Positions 19,277 through 27,224 of a stretch of 27,224 nucleotides of DNA are shown piece by piece; the stretch's first letter is position 1; every line of letters starts with the position of its first letter. The position numbers and the translations under genes are program-made. The DNA comes from a virus: IMG/VR virus record IMGVR_UViG_3300037189_007278, positions 1-27,224 of that record. The stretch is one strand, 5' to 3'. The notes below the pieces were generated by a model. The model was not told the origin of the DNA and ran no database searches. It saw only the letters and a list, made by a program, of their open reading frames with translations.

Positions 19277-19885
19277 CGATATTTTATCTAATACATTTTC
19301 GTAACTTAACCTTTGACGAATAAACCAATCATACAACGTATAGTATGACCAGTTTAATTGTTGTGACAAAGTTTTTAAATGGATTTCGCCAAAAGGTGTT
19401 TGAATTAAGATTGCACACTTGCGATTGAGGGTTTGTTGTAACGGCGTAGCCCATCTGCAATTATTAAGAGTGTAATCACCATTACAATTTATTCTATCAA
19501 TCGAATGTTTTGGGCTTGGCATTTCCCCCATATCGGAAATGAATTGCTCAAAATCATTTATCCATTCTGGCGCCATTTTTATTCCGCGCGCACCATAATA
19601 TGGATACATGGATGATTTTTTGTTGTAGCAACGTTTCTTTATGCCCGCCCAAATTTGATACTCACGAGTTCCGCTTCTGGCGTGAGTTCTAACGGAGTTT
19701 CCGGCTGTTTCTTTTTTCCAGCAACCGCAAGATTTAGTGTTGCCTCGTTTGAGATTAGATGGATAGGCTATAATTTTGTTGCCGCAATCACATATGCAGA
19801 AATATTTTTTAAATCGCTGACCGTTCCAAATTAACGGTTCAGCTTCTGCAATAACTATTAGTCTATGGAAACGCTCGCCTATCAT
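19232..19885 (-). CDS. HNH-like homing endonuclease, minus-strand insertion in the tail operon
   Basis: The 217-aa protein opposes all surrounding genes. It has an N-terminal zinc-ribbon-type region (CICDCG and CGCWKK, about 30-57), the segment YQIWAGIKKRCYNKKSSMYP and YYGARGIKMAPEW (about 97-109), and HSIDRINCNGDYTLNNCRWA (about 126-145). The last is the degenerate HNH-type core of a phage-encoded endonuclease family I recognise by pattern. Such proteins spread themselves by cutting alleles that lack them. There is no clear ribosome binding site. The DNA is visibly more AT-rich than the flanking tail genes. Nuclease activity is inferred. Confidence 0.72.
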   Translation of the reverse strand: MIGERFHRLIVIAEAEPLIWNGQRFKKYFCICDCGNKIIAYPSNLKRGNTKSCGCWKKETAGNSVRTHARSGTREYQIWAGIKKRCYNKKSSMYPYYGARGIKMAPEWINDFEQFISDMGEMPSPKHSIDRINCNGDYTLNNCRWATPLQQTLNRKCAILIQTPFGEIHLKTLSQQLNWSYYTLYDWFIRQRLSYENVLDKISLITSKRAASNPSTG

Positions 19886-19914
19886 AAAAGCAGTTTACAT
19901 AATAATATACTTAC

Positions 19915-20322
19915 ATGCAAATTAAAATATTCAAATACGCGCCAAGTAACTTTGGTGAGGTGTGGCCTATTGTCACGCCTTGGCTGGAAAAGACATTAGA
20001 AGTCGCCCCCCCGTATTGGGCATTAAGTGACCTTGAGAGAATGTGCGCCAATGGAAATTATATCCTCTGGCTGGTGGCAATAGATAACAAGCCCGTGGGC
20101 ATATTGCTCACTGAAATAATTAAATTCGATACCTGCTTGATTGTCTCCGTTCCTTGGATGGGGGGCAGCAAGATGCGTGCATGGATAGGCCGCGCTCAGG
20201 AAGTCATTGAACAATGGGGCAAAGCCGCTGGGGCTAAATACCTCGCAGGCGGTGGCCGTGAAGGTTGGGGGCGTGTTGCCTCAATGAAAAATTACGGAAG
20301 TTTACTGGCAAAGGAATTATAA
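19915..20322 (+). CDS. GNAT-like acetyltransferase-fold phage protein
   Basis: The 135-aa protein has the layout seen in short phage GNAT-like proteins: FGEVWPIVTPWLEKTLE at the N-terminus, NGNYILWLVAIDNKPVGILL (about 47-66, two antiparallel strands), AWIGRAQEVIEQWGKAAGAK (helix) and GGGREGWGRVASMKNYGSLL (about 112-131). Proteins of this type often sit beside tail and ejection genes of podoviruses; acetyl-CoA binding is unproven. The ATG has no Shine-Dalgarno sequence, perhaps because the HNH insertion detached it from its original upstream region. Confidence 0.6.
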   Translation: MQIKIFKYAPSNFGEVWPIVTPWLEKTLEVAPPYWALSDLERMCANGNYILWLVAIDNKPVGILLTEIIKFDTCLIVSVPWMGGSKMRAWIGRAQEVIEQWGKAAGAKYLAGGGREGWGRVASMKNYGSLLAKEL

Positions 20323-20323
20323 T

Positions 20324-21700
20324 ATGGGCAGTGGAAAAGGCGGCGGTTCGCAAACCGTAACACAGCAAAGCGACCCTTGGAGTGGTCAACAGCCATATCT
20401 TAAACAGCTTTTAGGCGCGGCTGGTTCACTTTTTAACAACACGGGTTTACCCGGCGCTACTGGCAATACGACAACTGCTGCTCCCCCTGCGTCTTCTGCA
20501 ATGGGTGGGTTTACTGACAGAAACGGCCTACCTATGGGGGCCAATCTCAAAAAAGAATACGACCAGTTAATGGGTAATGGGAACTCCGCTGGGGCGCAGG
20601 ATTTACTCAGTACATGGGGTTATTCATCCCCACAGGCGGCTACTGCCCCCGCAGGTGCAAACTCTACTCCTGTAAATGGCGCGAGTTTATTGCAGAAATA
20701 TTATCCAGACAGCACTATTGCTAACCAGTCCCCCCAGACACAGCAAGCTATCGGGCTTTTGACTAATAGGGCAACGAATGGCTCTCCTATTACCTCGGCT
20801 TATCAAACCCAAGTTGCTGATACGCTGAATGGAAAATACCTCGACCCGCAAAGCAACCCTTATTTTAAAGGGGCTTTGAATAACATCGCGGATGCATATG
20901 CACGCGGAACTGGCGCACAGACCGCAAGCGCGTTTAATAAAGCGGGTGCTTATGGTGGCAGTGCCATGCAGGAAACACAGGCTGCTAATAATCAAGCCTT
21001 TGCAAACTCATTAAACGACCTAGGAAACACGCAATACCAGCAAGGCAGGCAGCAGCAGCTTCAGGCCGGATTGATGGCTCCTGATGCAGCTAATGCAGAT
21101 TATAAGGACATTGCACAACTTGCCAACGCAGGGGGAACAGTAGACCAGCGCAATCAGGATTTGCTTAACTCCAACATCAGCAGGTTTAACTTTAACCAGC
21201 AAGCCCCTATTGATGCGCTTAAGCAGTATCAGGGGCTTATTAGTGGCAATTATGGAAGCAGCGGCTCGCAAACTACCCCGTATTACACCAATACAGGCGC
21301 AAATGCTTTAGGTGGGGCAATTTCGGGTGGATTACTCGGCAGTAGTTTGGGAACAAGCGGCGCTTTGGGGAGTGCGCTTGGTGGCTCGTTTATGCCTTGG
21401 GCATCGGGTGGATTACTTGGTGGAGGATTAGGCGCGGTTGGTGGTGGGCTTCTTGGTTTACTGTCCGATATTCGCCTCAAGGATAATATTGTTATGGTGG
21501 ATATGCTGCATGGCATCCCGCTGTACCATTTCACTTACAAAGGCGACCATACCAATACGATTTACGAAGGGGTGATGGCGCAAGACTTACTCCATACACA
21601 CCCTGATGCAGTAGTGACCACGCCGAGCGGATTCTATGCTGTTGATTACGGTAAAATCGGCGTTGCTATGCGCGTAGTTTCAAGCCCAACAATTCACTAA
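20324..21700 (+). CDS. DNA-ejection / internal virion protein 1 with C-terminal S74-type domain
   Basis: The 458-aa protein has a Gly/Ser/Gln-rich N-terminus (GSGKGGGSQTVTQQSDPWSG), a helical central part (YARGTGAQTASAFNKAGAYG, about 189-208), a Gly-rich hydrophobic stretch (about 325-378, GGAISGGLLGSSLG) that could insert in membrane, and a C-terminal S74-like chaperone/self-cleavage domain. In the latter, SDIRLK carries the Ser-381/Lys-386 pair, followed by YEGVMAQDLL and YAVDYGKIG. It is first of three genes at the position of the T7 gp14/15/16 or P22 gp7/20/16 ejection proteins. AAGGA lies eight bases before the ATG. Confidence 0.72.
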   Translation: MGSGKGGGSQTVTQQSDPWSGQQPYLKQLLGAAGSLFNNTGLPGATGNTTTAAPPASSAMGGFTDRNGLPMGANLKKEYDQLMGNGNSAGAQDLLSTWGYSSPQAATAPAGANSTPVNGASLLQKYYPDSTIANQSPQTQQAIGLLTNRATNGSPITSAYQTQVADTLNGKYLDPQSNPYFKGALNNIADAYARGTGAQTASAFNKAGAYGGSAMQETQAANNQAFANSLNDLGNTQYQQGRQQQLQAGLMAPDAANADYKDIAQLANAGGTVDQRNQDLLNSNISRFNFNQQAPIDALKQYQGLISGNYGSSGSQTTPYYTNTGANALGGAISGGLLGSSLGTSGALGSALGGSFMPWASGGLLGGGLGAVGGGLLGLLSDIRLKDNIVMVDMLHGIPLYHFTYKGDHTNTIYEGVMAQDLLHTHPDAVVTTPSGFYAVDYGKIGVAMRVVSSPTIH

Positions 21701-21711
21701 AAGAGGAAAAA

Positions 21712-23001
21712 ATGGGTATAATACAAACTCCCGCAGATAGCGGCGGGTTACTTGGTAGCTTTGCCAATATGTCACCGTGGCAACAGGGTTTGCTTGCGCT
21801 TAGTAATGGCTTGATTAAAGCAGGGCAGCCCTCTCCTTATAAAATGAATCTGGGGCAGGCTTTCACGGGTGCGCTTCCTGCTATGACTGATACGGTCAGG
21901 AATGCTTCATCTAGGCAACAAATTAATGACATGCTGCAAAAAGGCGACATTAAAGGATTCACAGCAGCGGCAATACAAAGCCCAGACCCTGAAATGCAGA
22001 AACTTGGAATGCAAACCAAATTGCAGGCATTCATCCCTCAGTGGGGCGAGACTAAGGATGCAATGGGCAATCCTATTGCTTATAACAAGGCAGACCCTTC
22101 ACAGGTGCAACCTATCGGCGGTAATCCTATGGGGTTAAGTACTGGCGCAGGCGGTGGGCAAGCTGATACCACTCTTAAGGGTGATGACTACCTAAAGCAA
22201 TTGCCCCCGCAGATTGGCACGCAGGTTAAGGCTCTTGCAGAAGGCCGTATGCAATTCCCCGGTGGTTTTGCCCTTAAATCCCCTTATTGGCAGCAGATGA
22301 TTTCTCATGTCAGCAATTATGACCCTAACTTCGATGCAGTGAATTATAACGCACGTGCAAAAACCCGTGCGGATTATACCAGTGGCAAGACCTCTCAGAA
22401 CATCAAAAGTATTGAAACCGCATTAAACACATTGGCGCAGGCCAAGGACGCTAGCGATTCAATTGGCGGGGTAGATAATGCCAGCGTGTTAAATACCCCT
22501 TTAAATTTGGCTTATAGTAAGTTTTTAGGGGCAGAAGGCAGTCCTGAGTTAAATACCTATAACACCTTAGCAAAGACAGCAGCAGATGAAACTACCCGCG
22601 CTGTAGTAGGCGCTGGCGGTACGGGTGCAGACCGTCAAACACGCGAAGAACAGTTTGGTGTAGGTCAGGCTCCTAAAGCTAGAAATGCTTCCCTAACCAC
22701 AGCGGCACAGGAATTAGCTGCTCGCCTTGACCCTGTAGCCAATATGTATAATCAAGGCATGGGAACGACTAAGGGAGGGATTGATTTGCTTTCCCCACAA
22801 GCTCAGGCGGCTTATTATAAACTCACAGGACAGCCCCCTGCCAATGCAACGGCAGCAGGACAGAAGCCCTTACAGCAAACACCAGTTAAGGCTGTAATGC
22901 CCCCTGCTGGTGCAATCGCTCACCTAAAAGCAAACCCAGCATTAGCCAAAGATTTTGAGGCTAAATACGGCGTTTCCGCTAAGACATATTTAGGGCAATA
23001 G
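21712..23001 (+). CDS. DNA-ejection / internal virion protein 2
   Basis: The 429-aa protein MGIIQTPADSGGLLGSFANM... is Ala/Gln/Gly-rich and mainly helical, with a conserved-looking N-terminus (SPWQQGLLALSNGLIKAGQP, about 21-40, NLGQAFTGALP) and a helical core (ARAKTRADYTSGKTSQNIKS). GAGG lies seven bases before the ATG. It lies between the S74-containing protein and the transglycosylase-containing protein. By order and composition it is the middle ejection protein, which with its partners would form the conduit across the envelope. No catalytic motif is seen. Confidence 0.68.
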   Translation: MGIIQTPADSGGLLGSFANMSPWQQGLLALSNGLIKAGQPSPYKMNLGQAFTGALPAMTDTVRNASSRQQINDMLQKGDIKGFTAAAIQSPDPEMQKLGMQTKLQAFIPQWGETKDAMGNPIAYNKADPSQVQPIGGNPMGLSTGAGGGQADTTLKGDDYLKQLPPQIGTQVKALAEGRMQFPGGFALKSPYWQQMISHVSNYDPNFDAVNYNARAKTRADYTSGKTSQNIKSIETALNTLAQAKDASDSIGGVDNASVLNTPLNLAYSKFLGAEGSPELNTYNTLAKTAADETTRAVVGAGGTGADRQTREEQFGVGQAPKARNASLTTAAQELAARLDPVANMYNQGMGTTKGGIDLLSPQAQAAYYKLTGQPPANATAAGQKPLQQTPVKAVMPPAGAIAHLKANPALAKDFEAKYGVSAKTYLGQ

Positions 23002-23002
23002 C

Positions 23003-25852
23003 ATGAATCCTTTTGACCAGTTCGACGCGCAGCAGGGCGCGAGTGGCGGAGGTGCGTCTAATCCTTTTGACCAGTTTGATGCGCCTAAAGCCACCGCAAA
23101 GGGCTATCTTGAATCAATCCGTGACGCTGGTGGCTCATCTATCGCTAAGCGTGGTATTGGCTTATTCCAGACGGCGGAAGATATTGGTTTGCCTGTTCAC
23201 AAACTGTTCGGCGTGGATAAGGCGGCATTCGATAAAGCCACAAGTGACGCAACTCGTAATGAGAATCAAGCAGCGCAGGGAACGGGAATTACAGGCGCTA
23301 TTTCGGGTGCAGTTTTAGACCCGATTAACTTCATGCTACCAAGCATGGGCGCTGCTAAAGGTGCTGGAATGCTTGCCAAGATAGGCGCAGGCGCAAAAGC
23401 TGGCGCCCTCTACGGCGCTGCGGCTGGTGGTACGGGCGCAATTACAGAAGACCAAAGCCGCATAGGTGAAGCAGCAAAAGGCGGTGTATTTGGTGCTGGC
23501 GTTGGCGCTGCTATTCCTATTGCTGGCGCTGCAATTTCGAAAGCTTCTAACGCAGTGGGCGGGGTATATAACCGCCTTGCTTCCCTGCTTGGCAATGAGA
23601 ACGCGCAGGGCAACATTGCGGATAATATTATAGCTAAGAAGCTTGTTTCCGAAGGATTCACCCAGCAGGAAGTTGAATCTGCTCTACAGGATGCAAGACA
23701 AAGCGGCCTTATGCCTACGCTTGGTGAGGCTACGGGTTCCAGCGGTGTGCAGCAGGTTGAGAAATCTATCATCCGTGGACAGGGCGAAGGCGCTAATACC
23801 ATGCGTGACACCCTCTTTGACCGGAATAAGAATATTGTTCCATCTACCTTGCAGGATTTTGCAGGCGGATTAAAACAAAAGGCGGGTAATGTATCAGATG
23901 CTTATAAGGCGGCGGCTGACGAAGCGGCTCAACGTTCAGAGATTCCTTTTACAGCGCAGGAGGCGGCAAGGCTTCCAATAGCAAATGACGCAATTCAAGC
24001 AGGCGACAATGGCCTGACTAATTTCTATCAGGCAAAGCTTGATGAATTAAATGGCAAATTCGGTGCTGGTGATTCAAGTAAAAAACCGATTCTAAGCTGG
24101 ATTAAGGAAAGCGGTGGAATATCTACAGAATCCAAAGCCGCGCAAGAGCTAAATTCAATGGGAATCAATAGCTCCACCTATCCCGCACTATTCAGAAAAC
24201 AGGGCGGTATTGGTGATTTAGACAATATTCCGCTTAGTGAGTTTAACAAACGCTTTGGCCTTACTGCAAAAGATGGCGGCAACGGCTATGTTGATAGGGA
24301 TTGGTTACTCAATACCCTTAAAAACGAAAAGTTTAAGGCTGGCAATGCTCCGGCTACCGATACAGGGTTCATCAATGCATTGAATGATGCGGGGATTGAT
24401 TATCGCACTGCGAAGGGAAGCGATGTGTTTAATGCGCTGCACCCTGATGAAGCTGAGCGCTTGGCAATACAATCGGAATCATTGACAAAGCCTAATCCTA
24501 TTCAATCGGTAAATGATTCAATCAGGACGCGGCTTAGTCAGCTTGGCGGTGTCAATAACATTGAAAGCAAAGCACTAAAGCAGGCACAGGCGATACTTGA
24601 TAACGCCAAGGCTCGCGGCAACTCATTCGATGCGCTTTTGGATGCTAAAAAGCAACTGGATGACCTTTTCATTGAGGGCGCGGATGCGAACGCACAAAAG
24701 AATGCTTCCCGCTATGTGGCACAATATTCCAAGCAAATTACAGACACGCTAAATGAGTTGGCTCCAACTAAGTACGGCATGGCGACTCAAGCGGCAAAAA
24801 CTAACATGGCCGCAAATGATATTCTTGATGCGGTAAATAGCACTAACCAAAGCTCTCTCGCTGCGCTTTATAACAAGGTATGGGCTAAACCTGAATTGCA
24901 GGCTGATTTCCTTCGTAAGCTGCCGGATGATGCTACACGCCAGCAGGCTATTACCCTGTTTAGCAACCTAGAAAAGATTAAACGCGGTTTTGGTGGCTCC
25001 GATACGGCCTTTAACCTACCTGCAAATAACCAGCTTGCAAATGAAGCTGGTATAGGTTTCGACCCACGCGCATTCAATTCGGTTGAAGCACCACAAACTT
25101 TACTCAATAAAATCGGCAGCGCTGCTCAGGCGGGTGTTTACAAGCAAATAGCCAGGCAATCTGTCAATCCTGATGTGCAACGGCTTATACAGGCAATGCA
25201 GAAAGCCTCCGGCCAGTCCCTAATGAAGGACGTAACGCCCTATGTTACCAATGGGGCGCTTATCACTGGTGAACATGCTTTAGAGGCTCCAGCATCAAAG
25301 GTTATGCTTCCGGCTCCTGTTATGCAGCCTATGGAGAATAACCAGTATTCCCCGCAATCCTCAAACGACCCCATAGGCAACGCAGCTCAGGCCACAGGTA
25401 TTAACCCGCAACTCCTACAGCTTATGGCTCAACGTGAAAGCGGCGGCAATCCTAACGCTCGAGCAAAGACTTCCAGCGCAAAGGGATTGTTTCAGTTCAC
25501 CACGTCGACATGGAATGAAATGGTGCAGAAATACGGCCAGCAATTTGGTATTACCAAGGCCGGAATATTTGACCCTTCCCAGAATGCTATGGCAGCGGCT
25601 TTATATGCAAAGGATAACGCTCAATATCTAGCGGAGAAAATAGGCCGCGCTCCTACGGATGCAGAAATATACATGGCGCATTTCCTCGGTGCAAAAGGTG
25701 CTGCAAAGCTTCTCAATAGTACAGGGCAGGAAAACGCTGTTGCACTGTTTCCACAGGCTGCACAGGCTAACCGTTCAATATTCTATGACGGAATGAAGCC
25801 CCGCACCACAGCTCAAGTCTACCAAATAATAGCAAACAAATTAGAGGCATAA
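23003..25852 (+). CDS. Large ejection protein with C-terminal lytic transglycosylase domain
   Basis: This 949-aa protein begins with two NPFDQFDA motifs (residues 2-9 and 20-27), followed by a long Ala/Gly-rich helical region (about 30-180) with membrane-active character (GAGMLAKIGAGAKAGALYGA). A helical body of about 600 residues follows. The C-terminus (about 790-925) is a soluble-lytic-transglycosylase-like domain: ATGINPQLLQLMAQRESGGN with the probable catalytic Glu-812, then SSAKGLFQFTTSTWNEM and YMAHFLGAKGAAKLL. It would enter the host with the DNA and cut peptidoglycan locally. In T7 gp16 the transglycosylase is N-terminal, so the order here is reversed. It follows ejection protein 2 by one base. 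Confidence 0.82.
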   Translation: MNPFDQFDAQQGASGGGASNPFDQFDAPKATAKGYLESIRDAGGSSIAKRGIGLFQTAEDIGLPVHKLFGVDKAAFDKATSDATRNENQAAQGTGITGAISGAVLDPINFMLPSMGAAKGAGMLAKIGAGAKAGALYGAAAGGTGAITEDQSRIGEAAKGGVFGAGVGAAIPIAGAAISKASNAVGGVYNRLASLLGNENAQGNIADNIIAKKLVSEGFTQQEVESALQDARQSGLMPTLGEATGSSGVQQVEKSIIRGQGEGANTMRDTLFDRNKNIVPSTLQDFAGGLKQKAGNVSDAYKAAADEAAQRSEIPFTAQEAARLPIANDAIQAGDNGLTNFYQAKLDELNGKFGAGDSSKKPILSWIKESGGISTESKAAQELNSMGINSSTYPALFRKQGGIGDLDNIPLSEFNKRFGLTAKDGGNGYVDRDWLLNTLKNEKFKAGNAPATDTGFINALNDAGIDYRTAKGSDVFNALHPDEAERLAIQSESLTKPNPIQSVNDSIRTRLSQLGGVNNIESKALKQAQAILDNAKARGNSFDALLDAKKQLDDLFIEGADANAQKNASRYVAQYSKQITDTLNELAPTKYGMATQAAKTNMAANDILDAVNSTNQSSLAALYNKVWAKPELQADFLRKLPDDATRQQAITLFSNLEKIKRGFGGSDTAFNLPANNQLANEAGIGFDPRAFNSVEAPQTLLNKIGSAAQAGVYKQIARQSVNPDVQRLIQAMQKASGQSLMKDVTPYVTNGALITGEHALEAPASKVMLPAPVMQPMENNQYSPQSSNDPIGNAAQATGINPQLLQLMAQRESGGNPNARAKTSSAKGLFQFTTSTWNEMVQKYGQQFGITKAGIFDPSQNAMAAALYAKDNAQYLAEKIGRAPTDAEIYMAHFLGAKGAAKLLNSTGQENAVALFPQAAQANRSIFYDGMKPRTTAQVYQIIANKLEA

Positions 25853-25853
25853 A

Positions 25854-27182
25854 ATGGCTGTACCTTCAGTAATCACTGATTTAAGCACAACCGCTGCTAG
25901 TAATTCTCCGGCGGGGTCTGACCCTATCGGCACAACGCTGGATGACTTTCTGCGTGCTGATGGCGCTTTTATTCGCCAGTTGTTCGATATTGCATCAATT
26001 TACAGCGCAACGGTAGCTGGTACGGCTAACGCTATTACCCTAACCCCTGCTATAGCTCTCACGGCTTATAAGACAGGCCAGAGAGTGGCATTCAAGGCAA
26101 CGGGCAGTAGTTCAGGTACGGTCACAGTAAATGTGTCTGGTTTAGGCGTTAAAAAGGTTTATTCGACAGACGGGACTACTCAGCTAACTACTGGCGACCT
26201 GACAAATGGTAAATACTACACTTTCATATACGATTCCGCGCTTGATACAGCAGCTGGTGCATTCATGCTTGATGGTTCGGGAAACTTCCTGACCTCAGTT
26301 GCAGCCTCGGCAACTTATGCCCCATTGGCAAGCCCTACATTTACGGGAACACCAACACTCCCCACGGGGACTATTGCAGTAACTCAAGCAAGGGGTGACA
26401 ATAGTACAAATGTTGCCTCTACTGCTTATCTTCTGCAAAACACCGCTGCACTGGCAGGTTCTACCCGTAACGGCCTTATGAGTGTTACGACAGCTTCAGC
26501 AACAGGTACATTCACCGCTGATTCTGTTGTTGTAGCCACGGCTTTAAATGGCTCTTATCAGCTTCTCTCAAGCTATTCTAAGGCTATCAACCTTGCCACT
26601 ACGGGTGCAGGTGGTATGGATACGGGCGCGGCTCCTGTTAGTGGGTTTGTGTCTCTTTATGCTATAGCGAAACCAGACGGAACCGCCTCAGTAATGGCCT
26701 GTAACTCAATTACTTCTACCAATGTGATCTATGCCGGAGTTAACCTTCCCACTGGCTACACTTATAGCGGTTTGATTGGTATCTATCCCACGAACGGTTC
26801 AAGCCAATTTGTAGCTGGGTATATTTTTGACAGGGAATTTTTTTATCAGACTGGCCCCTCTCCTCTTAGCGCGGCTAATGGTCAAAATGCGCTTACATCA
26901 TTGAGTATATCATCTGCCGTGCCTGCTTCTGCCAAGGCATGCAGTGGAAATTTAAACGGCTCGACTGCAACACCTGGAGCCTCGACATACCCTGCTGTGG
27001 CTGCGGATGGTACTGGCACTGGTTTACAGGTAGGATTGGGTTTTCTTGGTTCAATTACCAATTGTCGTCCCTCGGTTAATTTCCGCAATCTTCCTATCAT
27101 TACTTCTCAAACTATTTATTGGCGTACTGCTGACACTACGGCGGCATCTGCCACGCTCGCAATAACAGGTTATACAATCTAG
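25854..27182 (+). CDS. Tail fibre protein
   Basis: The 442-aa Ala/Thr/Ser/Gly-rich protein has an N-terminal part with a virion-attachment look (DPIGTTLDDFLRADGAFIRQ, about 23-42), a beta module (GQRVAFKATGSSSGTVTVNV), the tail-fibre signature YAPLASPTFTGTPTLPTG (about 155-172) followed by TQARGDNSTNVASTAYLLQN, and a long beta-rich C-terminal domain likely to contact the receptor. The gene starts one base after the previous stop, with the AGAGGC stretch near 25844 as ribosome binding site. It ends the structural series, as receptor-binding genes usually do. Confidence 0.78.
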   Translation: MAVPSVITDLSTTAASNSPAGSDPIGTTLDDFLRADGAFIRQLFDIASIYSATVAGTANAITLTPAIALTAYKTGQRVAFKATGSSSGTVTVNVSGLGVKKVYSTDGTTQLTTGDLTNGKYYTFIYDSALDTAAGAFMLDGSGNFLTSVAASATYAPLASPTFTGTPTLPTGTIAVTQARGDNSTNVASTAYLLQNTAALAGSTRNGLMSVTTASATGTFTADSVVVATALNGSYQLLSSYSKAINLATTGAGGMDTGAAPVSGFVSLYAIAKPDGTASVMACNSITSTNVIYAGVNLPTGYTYSGLIGIYPTNGSSQFVAGYIFDREFFYQTGPSPLSAANGQNALTSLSISSAVPASAKACSGNLNGSTATPGASTYPAVAADGTGTGLQVGLGFLGSITNCRPSVNFRNLPIITSQTIYWRTADTTAASATLAITGYTI

Positions 27183-27190
27183 GGGGCTAA

Positions 27191-27224
27191 ATGGCAGTAA
27201 CCAGCTTAGAGATGCACGACATCA
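27191..27224 (+). CDS. Start of another gene, cut off by the window end
   Basis: An AGGGGG ribosome binding site four bases upstream and an ATG at 27191 begin MAVTSLEMHDI, after which the window ends. Only 11 residues are visible, so no function can be given. It is probably part of the same tail/lysis operon. Confidence 0.55.
   Translation, partial: MAVTSLEMHDI

Noticed and set aside
23410-23811. Minus-strand Pro/Ala-rich reading frame
   Set aside because: It is the reverse reading of the Ala/Gly-rich helical part of the ejection protein.
1-27224. tRNA genes, CRISPR arrays, insertion sequences, integrase or attachment sites
   Set aside because: No cloverleaf-type sequences, regularly spaced spacer arrays, transposase or integrase motifs were seen in the window.

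Overview
The window is about 27 kb of a temperate, short-tailed (podovirus-type) phage or prophage. The late genes run in the order terminase, portal, scaffold, major capsid protein, head-tail adaptor, nozzle, three DNA-ejection proteins and tail fibre, with no tape-measure, tail-tube or sheath genes. The early half has a lambda/P22-like plan: a divergent repressor/Cro switch followed by a rightward replication operon ending in an initiator gene and a DnaB-like helicase gene. The ejection protein with a muramidase-type domain implies a Gram-negative host. The S24 repressor (GAGA...DDHAKGAGLEEV) reads like those of Alphaproteobacteria, but that host assignment is inference. No bacterial flanking genes, integrase, holin or endolysin are visible, so the window does not show whether the phage is integrated.

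Region 1 (1-2340) is the immunity region. A leftward early promoter (P_L-like) starts a gene that leaves the window at base 1. A leftward operon reads repressor, two-span membrane protein, small secreted protein and small soluble protein. A strong leftward terminator (233-264) lies between this operon and P_L. A Cro-like gene is transcribed rightward. Four copies of a 20-bp element (consensus TATCCANTTCGGATACTTTT) lie in two pairs, one at P_L and one between repressor and Cro, each pair spaced 33-34 bp, as expected for O_L and O_R. Bases 265-699 hold no convincing gene but carry an unusual density of palindromes.

Region 2 (2340-6940) is the rightward early/replication operon. It starts with a small terminator and a good sigma70-type promoter, then a Gp49/66-family protein, a coiled-coil protein, a RusA-type resolvase, small proteins, a zinc-ribbon protein, an O/DnaT-like initiator and a DnaB-like helicase. 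Many of these genes are joined by ATGA or GTGA stop/start overlaps. The initiator gene contains three spaced 21-bp inverted-repeat iterons, then a 14-bp palindrome and a purine-rich tandem tract, which together look like the replication origin. The unrecognised 183-aa gene after the helicase sits where lambdoid phages keep their late regulator.

Region 3 (6940-27224) is the late operon: a terminator, two small ORFs, terminase small and large subunits, portal, a beta-helix tailspike-like protein in an unusual position, two overlapping small genes, scaffold, SU10/DUF5309-type capsid protein, two UUCG-hairpin terminators flanking a decoration-like gene, head-tail adaptor, P22 gp10-like nozzle, a minus-strand HNH-like homing-endonuclease insertion, a GNAT-like protein, three ejection proteins (one ending in an S74-type domain, one ending in a lytic transglycosylase), a tail fibre and the start of one more gene.

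Most interesting observations: the four-copy operator system with identical promoter geometry at P_L and the repressor promoter; the three-gene operon behind the repressor, a candidate superinfection-exclusion or lysogenic-conversion module; the iteron origin inside the initiator gene; the palindrome-rich geneless block; and the HNH insertion in the tail operon.
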